A stretch of 13,244 nucleotides of DNA from Pseudoneurospora amorphoporcata (GCA_033297205.1 MU859487.1:1-13244); one strand, 5' to 3'; positions 1-8,290 are shown, counted from the first letter of the stretch. Translations and numbers: made by a program. Notes: generated from the letters alone by a model not told the origin.

Positions 1-60
1 GCTACAGCGGCACTTATAAGGCTGACGTCAAGCGTTGAGGTTCTGTTAGCCTTGGAAACC

Positions 61-642
61 CTAACTCAGAACTGTAGGCAAATGTCCGTGTGACACTGAT
101 GGAGGGGACGAAGACAAAGACTGGGCCTTGTCGTATGCGCTCGGCGCTTCCTGGCCCAAATAGGCGCGATAGGATTGCTTCAACTGTTGATATCCCGGGG
201 GGTGTTGCGGCTGCTCCGTGGTGTCGAGCTCAACTGTTCGCCCGGCTGCAGACCTCTGTGCGCGCTGCAATGCATCAATGCAATCCGCTTCGTTGTCAGC
301 CTTGCATTCCATTTGCCTAACACCAGGCGTCAATCGCTTCCTCCCGCCCGTCGTCCAATGTTTTTACCCCTGGCCCATCGCTGTGGTTTTCAAGGTGGTC
401 CAGTCTGGGCCTCCCGCTCCTGACCCGGAATCCGCAGCCACCACCCCTAGCAGCCACTCGACGGTTTTTCCACCACCAGCCATGCAAATCACCCCATAGT
501 TGGCATCCGCGTATAGACACCTGTCAGAATTCCGATGCCCTGTTTGCATCCAAATTGGAGGAAATCTCTTCAGATTTCCTTGTTCGAACTTGCATCTCCA
601 GGGGCACGCTACCATCAACCCAGTCTTCTCTGCCCACTCCAT
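61..642 (-). CDS. Hypothetical two-exon protein (tentative)
   Basis: I do not recognise this product. Two open frames on the minus strand, 368-642 and 61-316, join in frame if a 51-bp GT..AG intron (317-367) is removed. The donor is GTAAAA, the acceptor is GTTAG, and a TTGAC could be the branch site. The joined product would be 176 residues, starting MEWAEKTG and ending PTVLS. The N-terminal half has scattered Cys residues; the C-terminal half is polar and rich in Gln, Ala and Ser. A stop codon lies directly upstream of the chosen ATG, and position -3 is C, which is weak. Donor and branch site are also weak. The case rests on frame conservation across the inferred intron and on a protein-like composition. 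It could be chance open frames. Confidence 0.3.
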
Positions 643-2010
643 GTGTCAGATGAGAGTCACGGCATTGAACAAAACCAGGGCTTAAATTTCTGGAAGCATT
701 AGCCAGTAGTTTGATGTTCTGTCCAAGTGTTCCGGCGAAATGCCCGATCGAGTATCCCCATTGCCTCTTCGTCTGAGCTGGCCGTCAGCTACACGGACGG
801 CCAGGCACGTAGTTAGCTGGAAAAAACTTCAACCATAAGGTCAAGAAGTGTTTTCGGGGTTCGGTTTGGTCGTAGTATTTACGGTAGGTAGGTACCCTAG
901 GTATAAGTGGTTGTCGTTTGTGATGGGAAGTTTGCGAATGACTGCGGTCTTTCAGAGGCAAGGACATGAAACGCACCTAAATCTTCCTCCATGACGTTCG
1001 TACCTCTAGCAGGGACCATCTCCTGCCTCCTTTCCTTTGCTTCTCTTCTCCTTCCAACTTCAACTACCAAGCTCCCTTCCTACTCAGTCTTTCACATTCA
1101 AAGTGACTGCTGGAATCACAAAGCGAGTACCTGAAATCGTCGCTTGGCGAACATGAAGGAGAGGTTGAGAGGAGACGAGGTACGTTTACAGATCAGAACT
1201 TGAAAAGACCCTGACTGTGACCAATCTCTTGAAAAGAGCCTTGGTGTGATTGGCGTTGCGGTTGGTGAACTTGTCGTTGAACGCGGGACGAGTGTCTGAA
1301 GTCGCCGCTGGCTGAGGTGGACAGGAAGTTCTGGTGATCTGACGGATCCAGTGACGAGTGTCCAGTCAAGGATTCGGCTGGTGATAAGGACGGCGGTTGA
1401 GAATCGAACGCGTGTTCGCAAATGAGGTCTTCACGGTTGTCGTGCTTTTATGGTGATCTAGTCGGCTGTTGAGAAACAAACGCGCACGAGGTTGAACTGG
1501 CTGGTATGATTTGAGATAGACAGGCTAGAAGATCAATACGATCTTATAGTTGCAGCTACCAATTGATACGGAACAAGTATCGGAAGCGTCACGATTTAGT
1601 ACCGAAGCGGGAACAACGAGTTGGAAACATGAGTTGTTTGGGAGACAATGCGCACATATCCTTTCAGCATATACCCCCATCTGTCGCTCCATACCTATAA
1701 TGTACCCTACCCTAATCCATCCATGTCATATATGCGGCTCTCTGTCCTATTGCCAGGTACCTCCCTTTGGGTTTGCGGCGAGTGGAAGGGCGGTAGCGAC
1801 AAAGTCAGGGACCTGTCTACTTGGGCTTCTTCAAACTGCCTGCAAATTTTTGCATAGCGGGGAATATGACACCTGTTTGGCCCAAATCAGTCCCGTTAGT
1901 TCCATTCTCATCGAGAAATATCATGGTTGTATGGGTTTTTGCGCAAAGTTTTTGTGCAAGGTAAGATGCGAGGACACGAAGACGTACCGAAGGTATGATC
2001 CCACCCACAA
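643..2010. other. Intergenic DNA without a convincing gene
   Basis: No reading frame here has a good start, codon pattern or recognisable motif. The longest plus frame (1550-2014) begins at TTG and has no early ATG. A 101-codon minus frame (1116-1421) lacks recognisable features. The only structured element is the promoter/leader-like stretch described separately. The right end is probably the 3' flank of the repetitive-protein gene that ends at 2011. Confidence 0.5.
902..1153 (+). promoter_or_regulatory. Promoter/leader-like block resembling the leader of the gene at 3459
   Basis: A TATAAG (902-907) is followed by a CT-rich stretch (1023-1097). That stretch aligns with the reverse complement of 3489-3570, the leader of the repetitive-protein gene. 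The best core is TCCAACTTCAACTACCAAGC against TCCAACTTCAACCACCAAAC, and both end in CTTTCACAT. An ATG follows at 1153 with nine open codons and then a canonical GTACGT donor. No convincing downstream coding sequence was found. This could be the surviving promoter of a lost paralogue, a non-coding transcript, or a chance resemblance between CT-rich fungal leaders. Confidence 0.35.
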
Positions 2011-3459
2011 TTAGGACGCAATTTGTACGTTACAAGCTGCCAGAAGCGACTGAAAGTCGTTGGCAATTACATCTGCTAACCCCGAGCAGTCACAAGCCCC
2101 CCTTACACCAGCATTCGTAGTCGAAGAAGGTGTTTGGGTAGTAGGGAGGCCGGTAGTACAAGGGATACACATTGCTCCAAGGATTGGTATATTTAGTAGT
2201 AACGCCAAGCAGGGGCTGTTACCCCCCCCTACACAACCATTCGTAGAGGTAGTCGAAGAAGTTGTCCCGTCGTTTTTTCCGGTGTTGGCGACGCAGGCAG
2301 TATAACGCGAGTAAGCTTCGGTATAGTCGGAGAGGTTCTTGATGTACTTGGACCAGTCAAGTTGGGCTTGGGCGGTAGAGGTAGGGAGGCCGGTACTAGC
2401 ACAAGGGGCACCACACGGACATTGTGCCATTACTACAATCCCCACAACCGCTCCATCAAATTGTACTACCGCCAAGGGGCAGTCACACCCCCCTACACCA
2501 GCATTCGTAGTGGTAGTCGAAGAAGGTGTCCCGTCGTTTTGTTCGGTGTTGGCGACGCAGGCGGAGGAGAGGTTCTTGATGTACTTGGACCAGTCAAGTT
2601 GGGCTTCATGTTGGGCAGTAGAGGTAGGGAGGCCGGTAGTGGTAGCTTGAGCACAAGGGACACAAATTGCTCCAAGGATTGGTATATTTAGTAGTAATGC
2701 CAAGCAGGGGCAGTTACCCCCGCCTGCACCAGCATTCGTAGTAGAGGTAGTCGAAGAAGGTGTCCCGTCGTTTCCGGTAGCACAAGGAGTACACGGACAT
2801 TGTCCGGCGGTTAGAGGCGTCAGAATTGGAATTACTCCCACCACCCCCGGAGGTAAACAACAGCATGAAGCAGTCGTACAGGTACCGGTAGTCGGAGAAG
2901 GTGTCCCGTCGTTTCCGGCAGCACAAGGGGCACACGGACATTGTCCTGTTAGAGTCCCCCCCAGAAGTGCAATTATTGCCGCCAAGCCGTTTCCTAGAGG
3001 TAGACAACATGAAACATCCGTACAGGTACCGGTAGTCGGAGAAGATTTCCCGTCATTTCTGGCGGTGACGACGGAGGTGGCAGTATTGTGACGCAAGTTG
3101 GAAGCTTCGGTAGAGGAGGTATGGTCGGTGGAGAGCTTCTTGATGTACTTGGACCAGTCAAGTTCATGTTGGGTACCCTGACCTGTAGTAGGGAGGCCGG
3201 TACAGGTAGGGGCACACGAACATGGTCCGCTTATAATCCCCAGAATTATAAGTAACGTCAAACAAACACCCACACCACATGAAGCATTCGTGGTCGAAGA
3301 AGATGTCACGCCGTTTCCGGTAGTGGTAGAGAGGCCGGGAGGGGCAGCGCCGGGAGGGGCAGCGCCGGTAGGGGCAACGCCGGTAGGGGCAGCGCCGGTA
3401 AGGACAACGCCGATAAGGGCAACGTCGATAAGGGCAGTAACGGTGGGAAGAAACCTCAT
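2011..3459 (-). CDS. Predicted secreted, repetitive Cys-rich modular protein
   Basis: This is a single uninterrupted frame of 482 codons with no family I can name. Residues 1-20 (MRFLP then a hydrophobic run) look like a signal peptide. Residues 21-42 are Ala/Pro/Gly pentapeptides. About six modules follow, each a hydrophobic stretch of roughly 15-20 residues bounded by Cys groups, often C-x-C before and C-x-C-x2-C after (about 61-86, 146-179, 194-226, 250-269, 325-353, 417-434), and then a Cys-containing tail (456-476). Linkers recur: TGLPT four times, LDWSKYIK[KN]LS at 100-110, 288-298 and 367-377, and Thr/Ser-rich NDGxxS stretches. Two linker copies contain an N-L-S glycosylation sequon. 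A TATA box and CT-rich leader lie upstream. Alternating Cys groups and hydrophobic stretches suggest a wall, surface or matrix protein, but this is inference. No intron is needed. Confidence 0.65.
   Translation of the reverse strand: MRFLPTVTALIDVALIGVVLTGAAPTGVAPTGAAPPGAAPPGLSTTTGNGVTSSSTTNASCGVGVCLTLLIILGIISGPCSCAPTCTGLPTTGQGTQHELDWSKYIKKLSTDHTSSTEASNLRHNTATSVVTARNDGKSSPTTGTCTDVSCCLPLGNGLAAIIALLGGTLTGQCPCAPCAAGNDGTPSPTTGTCTTASCCCLPPGVVGVIPILTPLTAGQCPCTPCATGNDGTPSSTTSTTNAGAGGGNCPCLALLLNIPILGAICVPCAQATTTGLPTSTAQHEAQLDWSKYIKNLSSACVANTEQNDGTPSSTTTTNAGVGGCDCPLAVVQFDGAVVGIVVMAQCPCGAPCASTGLPTSTAQAQLDWSKYIKNLSDYTEAYSRYTACVANTGKNDGTTSSTTSTNGCVGGGNSPCLALLLNIPILGAMCIPCTTGLPTTQTPSSTTNAGVRGACDCSGLADVIANDFQSLLAACNVQIAS
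2171..2226. repeat. 56-bp internal repeat, copy 1
   Basis: This copy matches 2666-2721 at 54 of 56 positions. On the minus strand both encode the PCLALLLNIPILGA module. The near identity at DNA level points to a recent duplication or conversion within the gene. Confidence 0.85.
2666..2721. repeat. 56-bp internal repeat, copy 2
   Basis: Partner of 2171-2226, in the same orientation and frame, with two mismatches (T for C and A for T on the plus strand). Confidence 0.85.
3336..3440. repeat. 15-bp minisatellite, seven units
   Basis: Seven consecutive 15-bp units of the form CGG[GT]AGGGGCARCGC start at 3336, 3351, 3366, 3381, 3396, 3411 and 3426. The last three are progressively diverged. On the minus strand they are in frame with the protein and encode pentapeptides (TGAAP, TGVAP, PGAAP). 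The diverged units encode the hydrophobic part of the predicted signal peptide (TVTAL, IDVAL, IGVVL). Confidence 0.9.
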
Positions 3460-3664
3460 GGTAGCAACTTCGGAGATGATGGGAGATGATGTGAAAGGCT
3501 GAGTGCCGTGGTGAGTTTGGTGGTTGAAGTTGGAAGAGGAGAAAGGAACCTAGCAAAGGGAAGGAGGTAGGAAAGTTGGAGGGTCTCTGCTGTTTAACAA
3601 GACGGAGAAGAAGGTGATGATAAGAAAAAGAAAGATGAGCTGGAGTTTCACAGTCAACCTCGCT

Positions 3665-3672
3665 CTTATATA
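3665..3672 (-). promoter_or_regulatory. TATA box of the repetitive-protein gene
   Basis: TATATAAG on the minus strand lies about 205 bp upstream of the ATG at 3459. A CT-rich leader runs from about 3570 down to 3489. The spacing suggests a long leader of about 170 nt. Confidence 0.5.
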
Positions 3673-3743
3673 CACGACAATCAACTATACGCTGCCCTGG
3701 TTCTGGGTGCGTACCTAAGGTACCTAGTCAACACGGACTTCCA

Positions 3744-3781
3744 CTTCGTTATTTACTCGAGTAACCGAGTAACCGACGAAG
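3744..3781. repeat. Imperfect hairpin containing a 12-bp palindrome
   Basis: The arms 3744-3759 and 3766-3781 pair at 13 of 16 positions around a 6-base loop. The palindrome TTACTCGAGTAA spans the left arm and loop, and CGAGTAACC occurs twice in tandem. It lies about 285 bp upstream of the repetitive-protein ATG, so it could be an operator, but no bound factor is known to me. Confidence 0.5.
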
Positions 3782-4745
3782 TATCAGGGCCATACCAACA
3801 AAGATAGGTAGGGACCTCTCCCGCAGAAACTCTCCAGATGGCACGTGGCAAACCCAGCCTCTACTGCCAGAAAACCAGGCTATCTAGGCAGAAGAAGCAC
3901 AGTCCTGTAAGGCTCACGTCCGGCAATGTCGCTGGTCGAGGGCTTGTCAATTGACTCGGGCTTTTCTTCTGTTTTGCTATAGGGGAAAAGGAATACAACC
4001 AGGGAGATAGCTAGAGCCGAGGGCTAGAACCCCCGACGGCCATCGACACTGTGTGTGTTGAATTGCAGTCAAAACTGGGCCAGCAGAGCACATTAGGTAG
4101 GTATACTGCTTCCTGTACTTACTGTCGGGCGCTCAAAGAGGGTTAAAGGTTTACCAATCTGGCGAGTTTCTACGGTACACCATGCCAAGCATCACGAGGA
4201 CATCAGACTTACTGGCTTACTGCGCTCTATGCATGCGTTATGTTAGTAAACTAATATATCGTACTACTGTAATGTACTGCGCTGGGCGTTCGGTATCGCT
4301 TTAAACCACGTACCTTACTGTTGCATGCAGGGTATACAGCTGCGGTGCTATCATACTAGCATAAGGTAAACATGGGTTTTTACGCAGTATGAAAGCGAAG
4401 AACGCACGCAGTAAGAAGCCCAACGATTTCTGGCCTTCTAATTGGTCAAATGCAGCCCATTGAGGGAGTTGGAAGTCGACTGGGCGAATTGCAGCGACTT
4501 GCAGATTTTTACTGGAAAACAGCCAAACGCAGAAAACACAGCAGTATGCCGTTGCGTACCTTACTGCCATATAAACTTGCTTACCTAACTGTTACTAGCA
4601 TACTGGGCTTCCGAAAATAGCATCAATTACAAACTCGCAACTTGCTCTCTACAGGATCTAACGCACCTGCCAACATAACCCTTCTCCTCTTTTCTTTTTC
4701 ACTCTTCCATACCCTCATCGTCACGCCTCACTCTCCCATCCACAT
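3782..4745. other. Intergenic DNA with clustered TTACTG/CAGTAA motifs
   Basis: I see no gene. Between about 4085 and 4570 short TTACTG, TACTGC and GCAGTA motifs recur in both orientations. CTTACTGCG near 4216 is the exact reverse complement of CGCAGTAAG near 4405, and CGTACCTTACTG occurs directly repeated near 4309 and 4555. A minus-strand open frame at 4301-4570 has no recognisable features. The right end is probably the 3' flank of the gene ending at 4746. Confidence 0.45.
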
Positions 4746-6710
4746 CTACCAATTAACCCACACAACCTCAGGCAACACCCCCCTCATAATCTCCCAATGT
4801 CCCAGCGCGCTCTCCTCCTGCCACTTCTCCAAAGCAGCCGTATCATTCCTCCTCAAAACCCCCAGTTTCTCCGTCTCCGCCACGCTCCCATTAACACCCC
4901 TGAGGAGATCCTCATCCGTGACTTCCCACTTGGGCAGCAGGAAGGCTTCCCTACTAGGTGAGTTGAGCAGATCGCGGGAGGTGGGGTTGCGAAAGGTAAC
5001 CTCGGAAGAAGAAGACTTGGTGCAGAAGATGACCATGTTGGTAAAGTCACGACCGTTGTGCAACTCGGCCTGGGCTTCGTCGCGAGGATGCTCGCGGAAG
5101 ATGCGGCAGGAGGAACCAAAAACGGAGCGGATGGTGTTGACGATTAGGAGGGGTGGGGGGTGGGAGAAGTCGCCTGCGTAGTTCTGTTGTTCTGTTAGTT
5201 TCACGTACTGGGGACAAAAGCAGGGGAAAAGGGGGGAAAGGGGAAACGTACGATGGCGACGACGCCGTCTGGCTTGAGAAGGGAGTTCAAGTTCTGGAGG
5301 AATTCATAAGTGAACAGCGCGACGGGCTCGGCGCCGCCGGTGAAGACATCATGGATAATGTAGTCGAATTGACCGACACCCTGGGTCTCATTGACGAGAC
5401 GGTCGGTGTAGCTGACCGCGTCTTCGATCACGGCGGTGTGGTTGGATGGAAGCTGGAAGTATTTGGTGGCGAACTCGTGGACGACGGGGTCGATTTCGAC
5501 GACGGTGGTGTTGATGCCGTGGGCGACGAGGGCGGCGGGTGTGGTGCCGATGCCGAGGCCGCTGTCACATGTTAGAGATCATCATGGAATGATGAGGTGG
5601 GAAAGCTCACATAACAAGTGCCTTCGCCTCATTGTCAGGAACTGGGTTGGGCACATCGACCAACCTCACAGCCTCCAACATGGCAAACACACCATAGATA
5701 GGCTCAGCAACCTGATTCCCCTTAAACCGATCCGTATCCTTAAACTTCACCCACTCGCCACCAAGCAGACTGTGATCGCACCTCAACACCCTAAACCCAT
5801 CATTCAAACTCTCCACCACCGAGACATATCCGGTGACAGAATCCCGGCGATCCAAAATCTTCCATCCCTCCTTTTCAATCCCACTGTTCAACCACGACAA
5901 TGCCATAGGCGACGGCAAATGCGGGTTCAAAAGCGTAGTATGCAACAACGCCGGCAGCCCCAACAACAAGAACTTGGACGGCGCAATGGTGGTGTACGAA
6001 GCCGCCAACAGGCCCTCCAGTCCAATTCTAGTCATGTAAAAGTTGGTGCCGATATGCTGGGCAATGAAGCTCCCGCTGAACTTCTCCGCCACCTTGAAGA
6101 ACCCGAACGATCCCAGACCAGGCACGGCATCAGCGATGAACTTGGGCAGCGGGCCGAAATCGGCATACTCTAGGTTCGTCGCCACACAGGCCGAGGAGAT
6201 GGTGATCAAGGGGAAAATGGTCAAGAGCTCCGTGGCCAACGGCCCATAGGAACCACCAAGGTACCCGCTCGCGCGGAACAAAAGGTACTGGACAGCCGGA
6301 ATGTACATGGCGATCAGAGGCAGCAGCTCAACAGGCTCAATGGGCAAGGCGCGGTCAAGGAAGACGTTGGAGGCCCAACCGGTGAAACAGGCGGCCATGA
6401 CCAGCTTGGAGTGCCATATCGACGCGGGGATGGAGCCGTAGATGGGCGAGAGCACGAGCTGGGAGACGTTGGAGGCGACGGCGATGAGGCCGAGCAGGAT
6501 GATGGAGTGGATGTAGATGGCGAGTTGGCCGGCCCAGTAGCCCTTTTGCGTGCGGGCCTTTTTGGCGAGGTCTTTGAGTTCTTGCTCGTAGGCTTCTTTG
6601 GATTTGGTGAGGAAATCGGGGGCGGATGTTGCTGTTGTCGTTGTTGTTGTTTCTTTGGGGGTCGTATCGGCCTTGGAGGCCTTGCCCCTTTTTGTTGCCT
6701 TGGGGGGCAT
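4746..6710 (-). CDS. Membrane-anchored spermidine-synthase-like SAM-dependent protein
   Basis: Three exons (5611-6710, 5252-5561, 4746-5183) give 615 residues. Intron 1 (5562-5610, 49 bp) has a GTGAGC donor and CTAAC branch. Intron 2 (5184-5251, 68 bp) has GTACGT and CTAAC. Residues 1-58 are Lys/Thr-rich with a charged helix. About four to five membrane segments follow (near 62-80, 101-117, 128-146, 159-178, 245-260). The C-terminal domain has a Rossmann fold: VIGLGIGT (366-373, glycine-rich SAM-binding motif I), VVEID (387-391), FDYIIHDVF (432-440), then a GVVAI/NYAGD strand crossing the second intron. This layout fits the spermidine/spermine-synthase-like superfamily. It lacks the GGGDGG motif typical of true polyamine synthases, so a methyltransferase-like or unknown reaction is more likely. 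The gene is divergent from the Opi3 gene. Fold and structure are confident; substrate unknown. Confidence 0.88.
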
Positions 6711-7349
6711 GATGGAGATGAGGAGGTGGGCCGGGGTGTCAGATATCAGAGGTCATGAGAAAGGGAAAAGGGAAGTCAAGGTGTCGTCAATGGATTGACA
6801 ATCATGATGAGGACAAAAGATCAAGACAAAACAATTGATCAAGACTATGCCAAATGAAGCAGCCAGCTGCAATGTGGTCTCAATAATCCCGGTCTCGTCT
6901 AGTCTTGGTGGTTGCATCGCGTTTCATGAGAAGAGGAAAAGAGTTCTTCCAAATCGCGAAGTGGAGGGAGGGGTAGCTTCTGGAGGAGTGGATCCCATTG
7001 GGCCCTACGGGGGCCGTCAGCAAGCCACGGACCCATAATTGTGCGCTAACACGGCCACTAAGGCGCAATTCCCGGGGTAGCCTACAGCGAGCTGGAGAAA
7101 TGTTGGGCATAGCGTCATTGGCATTGACACGTGAAAGTCGACTTGTGCCCATAGAAACTCGCAAACGCTCCGATGCTTTCCATGCCGGAAGAGGTCGTCC
7201 TGAGCCGGATTCCTCAACATTTTTAGAGGCCACCAAGTCAAGCTGAGTCTTGTCCTCCTCCAACTTTTTCTTTCCCACTTGATCTCTCTCGATTGCCGAA
7301 CCACCAACGAACCACCATTTCGAACACTACCCTCCAAATCATCGCCATC
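6711..7349. promoter_or_regulatory. Divergent promoter between the SAM-domain gene and the Opi3 gene
   Basis: This 639-bp gap separates two start codons pointing outward, both in an ATCATGCC context with A at -3. The right end (about 7255-7349) is a pyrimidine-rich leader typical of highly expressed fungal genes. No TATA box is obvious on either side. The open frames inside it have no protein-like features. Confidence 0.7.
7128..7137 (+). promoter_or_regulatory. E-box/UAS-INO-like element CACGTGAAAG
   Basis: CACGTGAAAG lies 213 bp upstream of the Opi3 ATG. It matches 8 of 10 positions of the yeast inositol/choline-responsive element CATGTGAAAT, which binds the Ino2/Ino4 bHLH pair and controls OPI3 in yeast. 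The core CACGTG is a palindromic bHLH site, so it could act on either flanking gene. Whether filamentous fungi use this logic here is inference. Confidence 0.4.
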
Positions 7350-8194
7350 ATGCCTCTCGTCGCCCAAGGTGTCGCCGACTTGTTCAACTTTGTTGACTAC
7401 AGCAAGCAGAGCCTCGCCCGTATGCGACTCCACACCAATATTCACATGTCACAATCCATCTAGCTAACCACCATGCGCCAGTCTCTGCTGCTGCCATTGC
7501 CTTCAACCCTACCTTCTGGAAGTGAGTATCTTGTGCCCTCTACCTGATCGCGACATCAGCTAACCCCTCCTTGTTGTTAGCATCGTTGCCCGCAGAGGTT
7601 CGTTCGCGCAAACCCAACCAGCCCAACGGCCCAAACGCGCTCGATACCGAGACCCTCTAACACATGTCCACCACAGAATACCGCACCAAGTTCCTTACCC
7701 GCGCTTTCGGCGGCAATGCCCAGGTAGCCTGCTACTTCCTGGCCGCCACCATCTTCGGCCTAGGTCTCTTCCGCGACTTCCTCTACGAGCGCGCCCTCCG
7801 TGACCAGCCCTCCCACCCGCTCCTCGAGGGCACCAACGTCAACTACGCCGCCTATGCCCTCCTCGGTCTCGGCAACCTCTTCGTCATCACCTCTACACTG
7901 CGCTTGGGCATCACCGGCACCTTCCTCGGTGACTACTTTGGCATTCTGATGGATCACATCGTCACCGGCTTCCCCTTCAACGTCACCAGCGCCCCCATGT
8001 ACTACGGTTCCACCATGTGCTTCCTCGGTACCGCTCTGCTCTACGGCAAGCCCGCCGGTCTTCTCTTGACTGCCTGGGTTCTCTTCGTCTACATTGTCGC
8101 TATCCAGTTCGAGAACCCCTTCACTGCCGCCATCTATGCCAAGCGCGACCGCGAGAGGGCCAAGGCTGCCGGTACCGGCAAGAAAGAGCTCTAA
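7350..8194 (+). CDS. OPI3: Opi3-type phospholipid N-methyltransferase
   Basis: The product is 214 residues from four exons: 7350-7419, 7482-7521, 7581-7597 and 7677-8194. Introns of 62, 59 and 79 bp each have a CTAAC branch site; the donors are GTATGC, GTGAGT and the weaker GTTCGT. The joined N-terminus (NPTFWNIVARREYRTKF across exons 2-4) and several hydrophobic segments fit the class II phospholipid methyltransferase family (Opi3/PEMT). These ER membrane enzymes use SAM to convert monomethyl-PE through dimethyl-PE to phosphatidylcholine. GLG at 106-108 fits the family's GxG SAM-binding motif. FENPFT (187-192) occupies the place of the C-terminal EE-type motif, with Asn as the second residue. 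The C-terminus KKEL fits a KKxx ER-retrieval signal. The length is normal for the family. Exon 3 is only 17 nt. Confidence 0.95.
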
Positions 8195-8229
8195 TCTTGA
8201 GCAAACAAGAACAAAACCTGCAAACAAAG

Positions 8230-8266
8230 GCAGTCCCTGAGCTGTTGACTCAGTCTCGGGGACTGC
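8230..8266 (+). other. Stem-loop in the Opi3 3' flank
   Basis: GCAGTCCC (8230-8237) pairs perfectly with GGGACTGC (8259-8266), and TGAG/CTCA extends the stem inward with a 6-nt bulge on one side. It lies 36 bp after the stop codon, so it is probably in the 3' UTR. Its role is unknown. Confidence 0.55.
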
Positions 8267-8268
8267 TG

Positions 8269-8290
8269 TGCCCGACCGAAAGGTTGGGCA
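8269..8290 (+). other. GNRA-tetraloop hairpin in the Opi3 3' flank
   Basis: TGCCCGACC (8269-8277) and GGTTGGGCA (8282-8290) form a 9-bp stem with one G-U wobble. The stem is closed by a GAAA loop, a stable RNA tetraloop, and it follows the previous stem-loop immediately. The G-U pair means the plus-strand transcript folds better than the opposite strand. Confidence 0.6.

Noticed and set aside
1380..1420. tRNA-like GTTCGATTC on the minus strand
   Set aside because: The T-loop-like string lacks a matching acceptor stem, D-arm and anticodon arm.
1116..1421. Minus frame of 101 codons
   Set aside because: It has Ser/Thr/Arg-rich chance-like composition, lies opposite the possible transcript from the leader at 1023, and has no family resemblance.
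1550..2014. Plus frame of 154 codons
   Set aside because: It begins at TTG with no early ATG, has many Cys/Tyr codons typical of random AT-rich reading, and has no motif.
3164..3556. Minus frame with CPYRR pentapeptide repeats
   Set aside because: It is a shadow of the 15-bp minisatellite read in another frame; the 482-codon frame is far longer and has a signal-like start.
4301..4570. Minus frame of 89 codons
   Set aside because: No motif and no splice partner found; it lies in the motif-cluster intergenic DNA.
5436..6173. Plus frame of 245 codons
   Set aside because: It is antisense to exon 1 and exon 2 of the SAM-domain gene, with a His/Gln/Arg-rich shadow composition.
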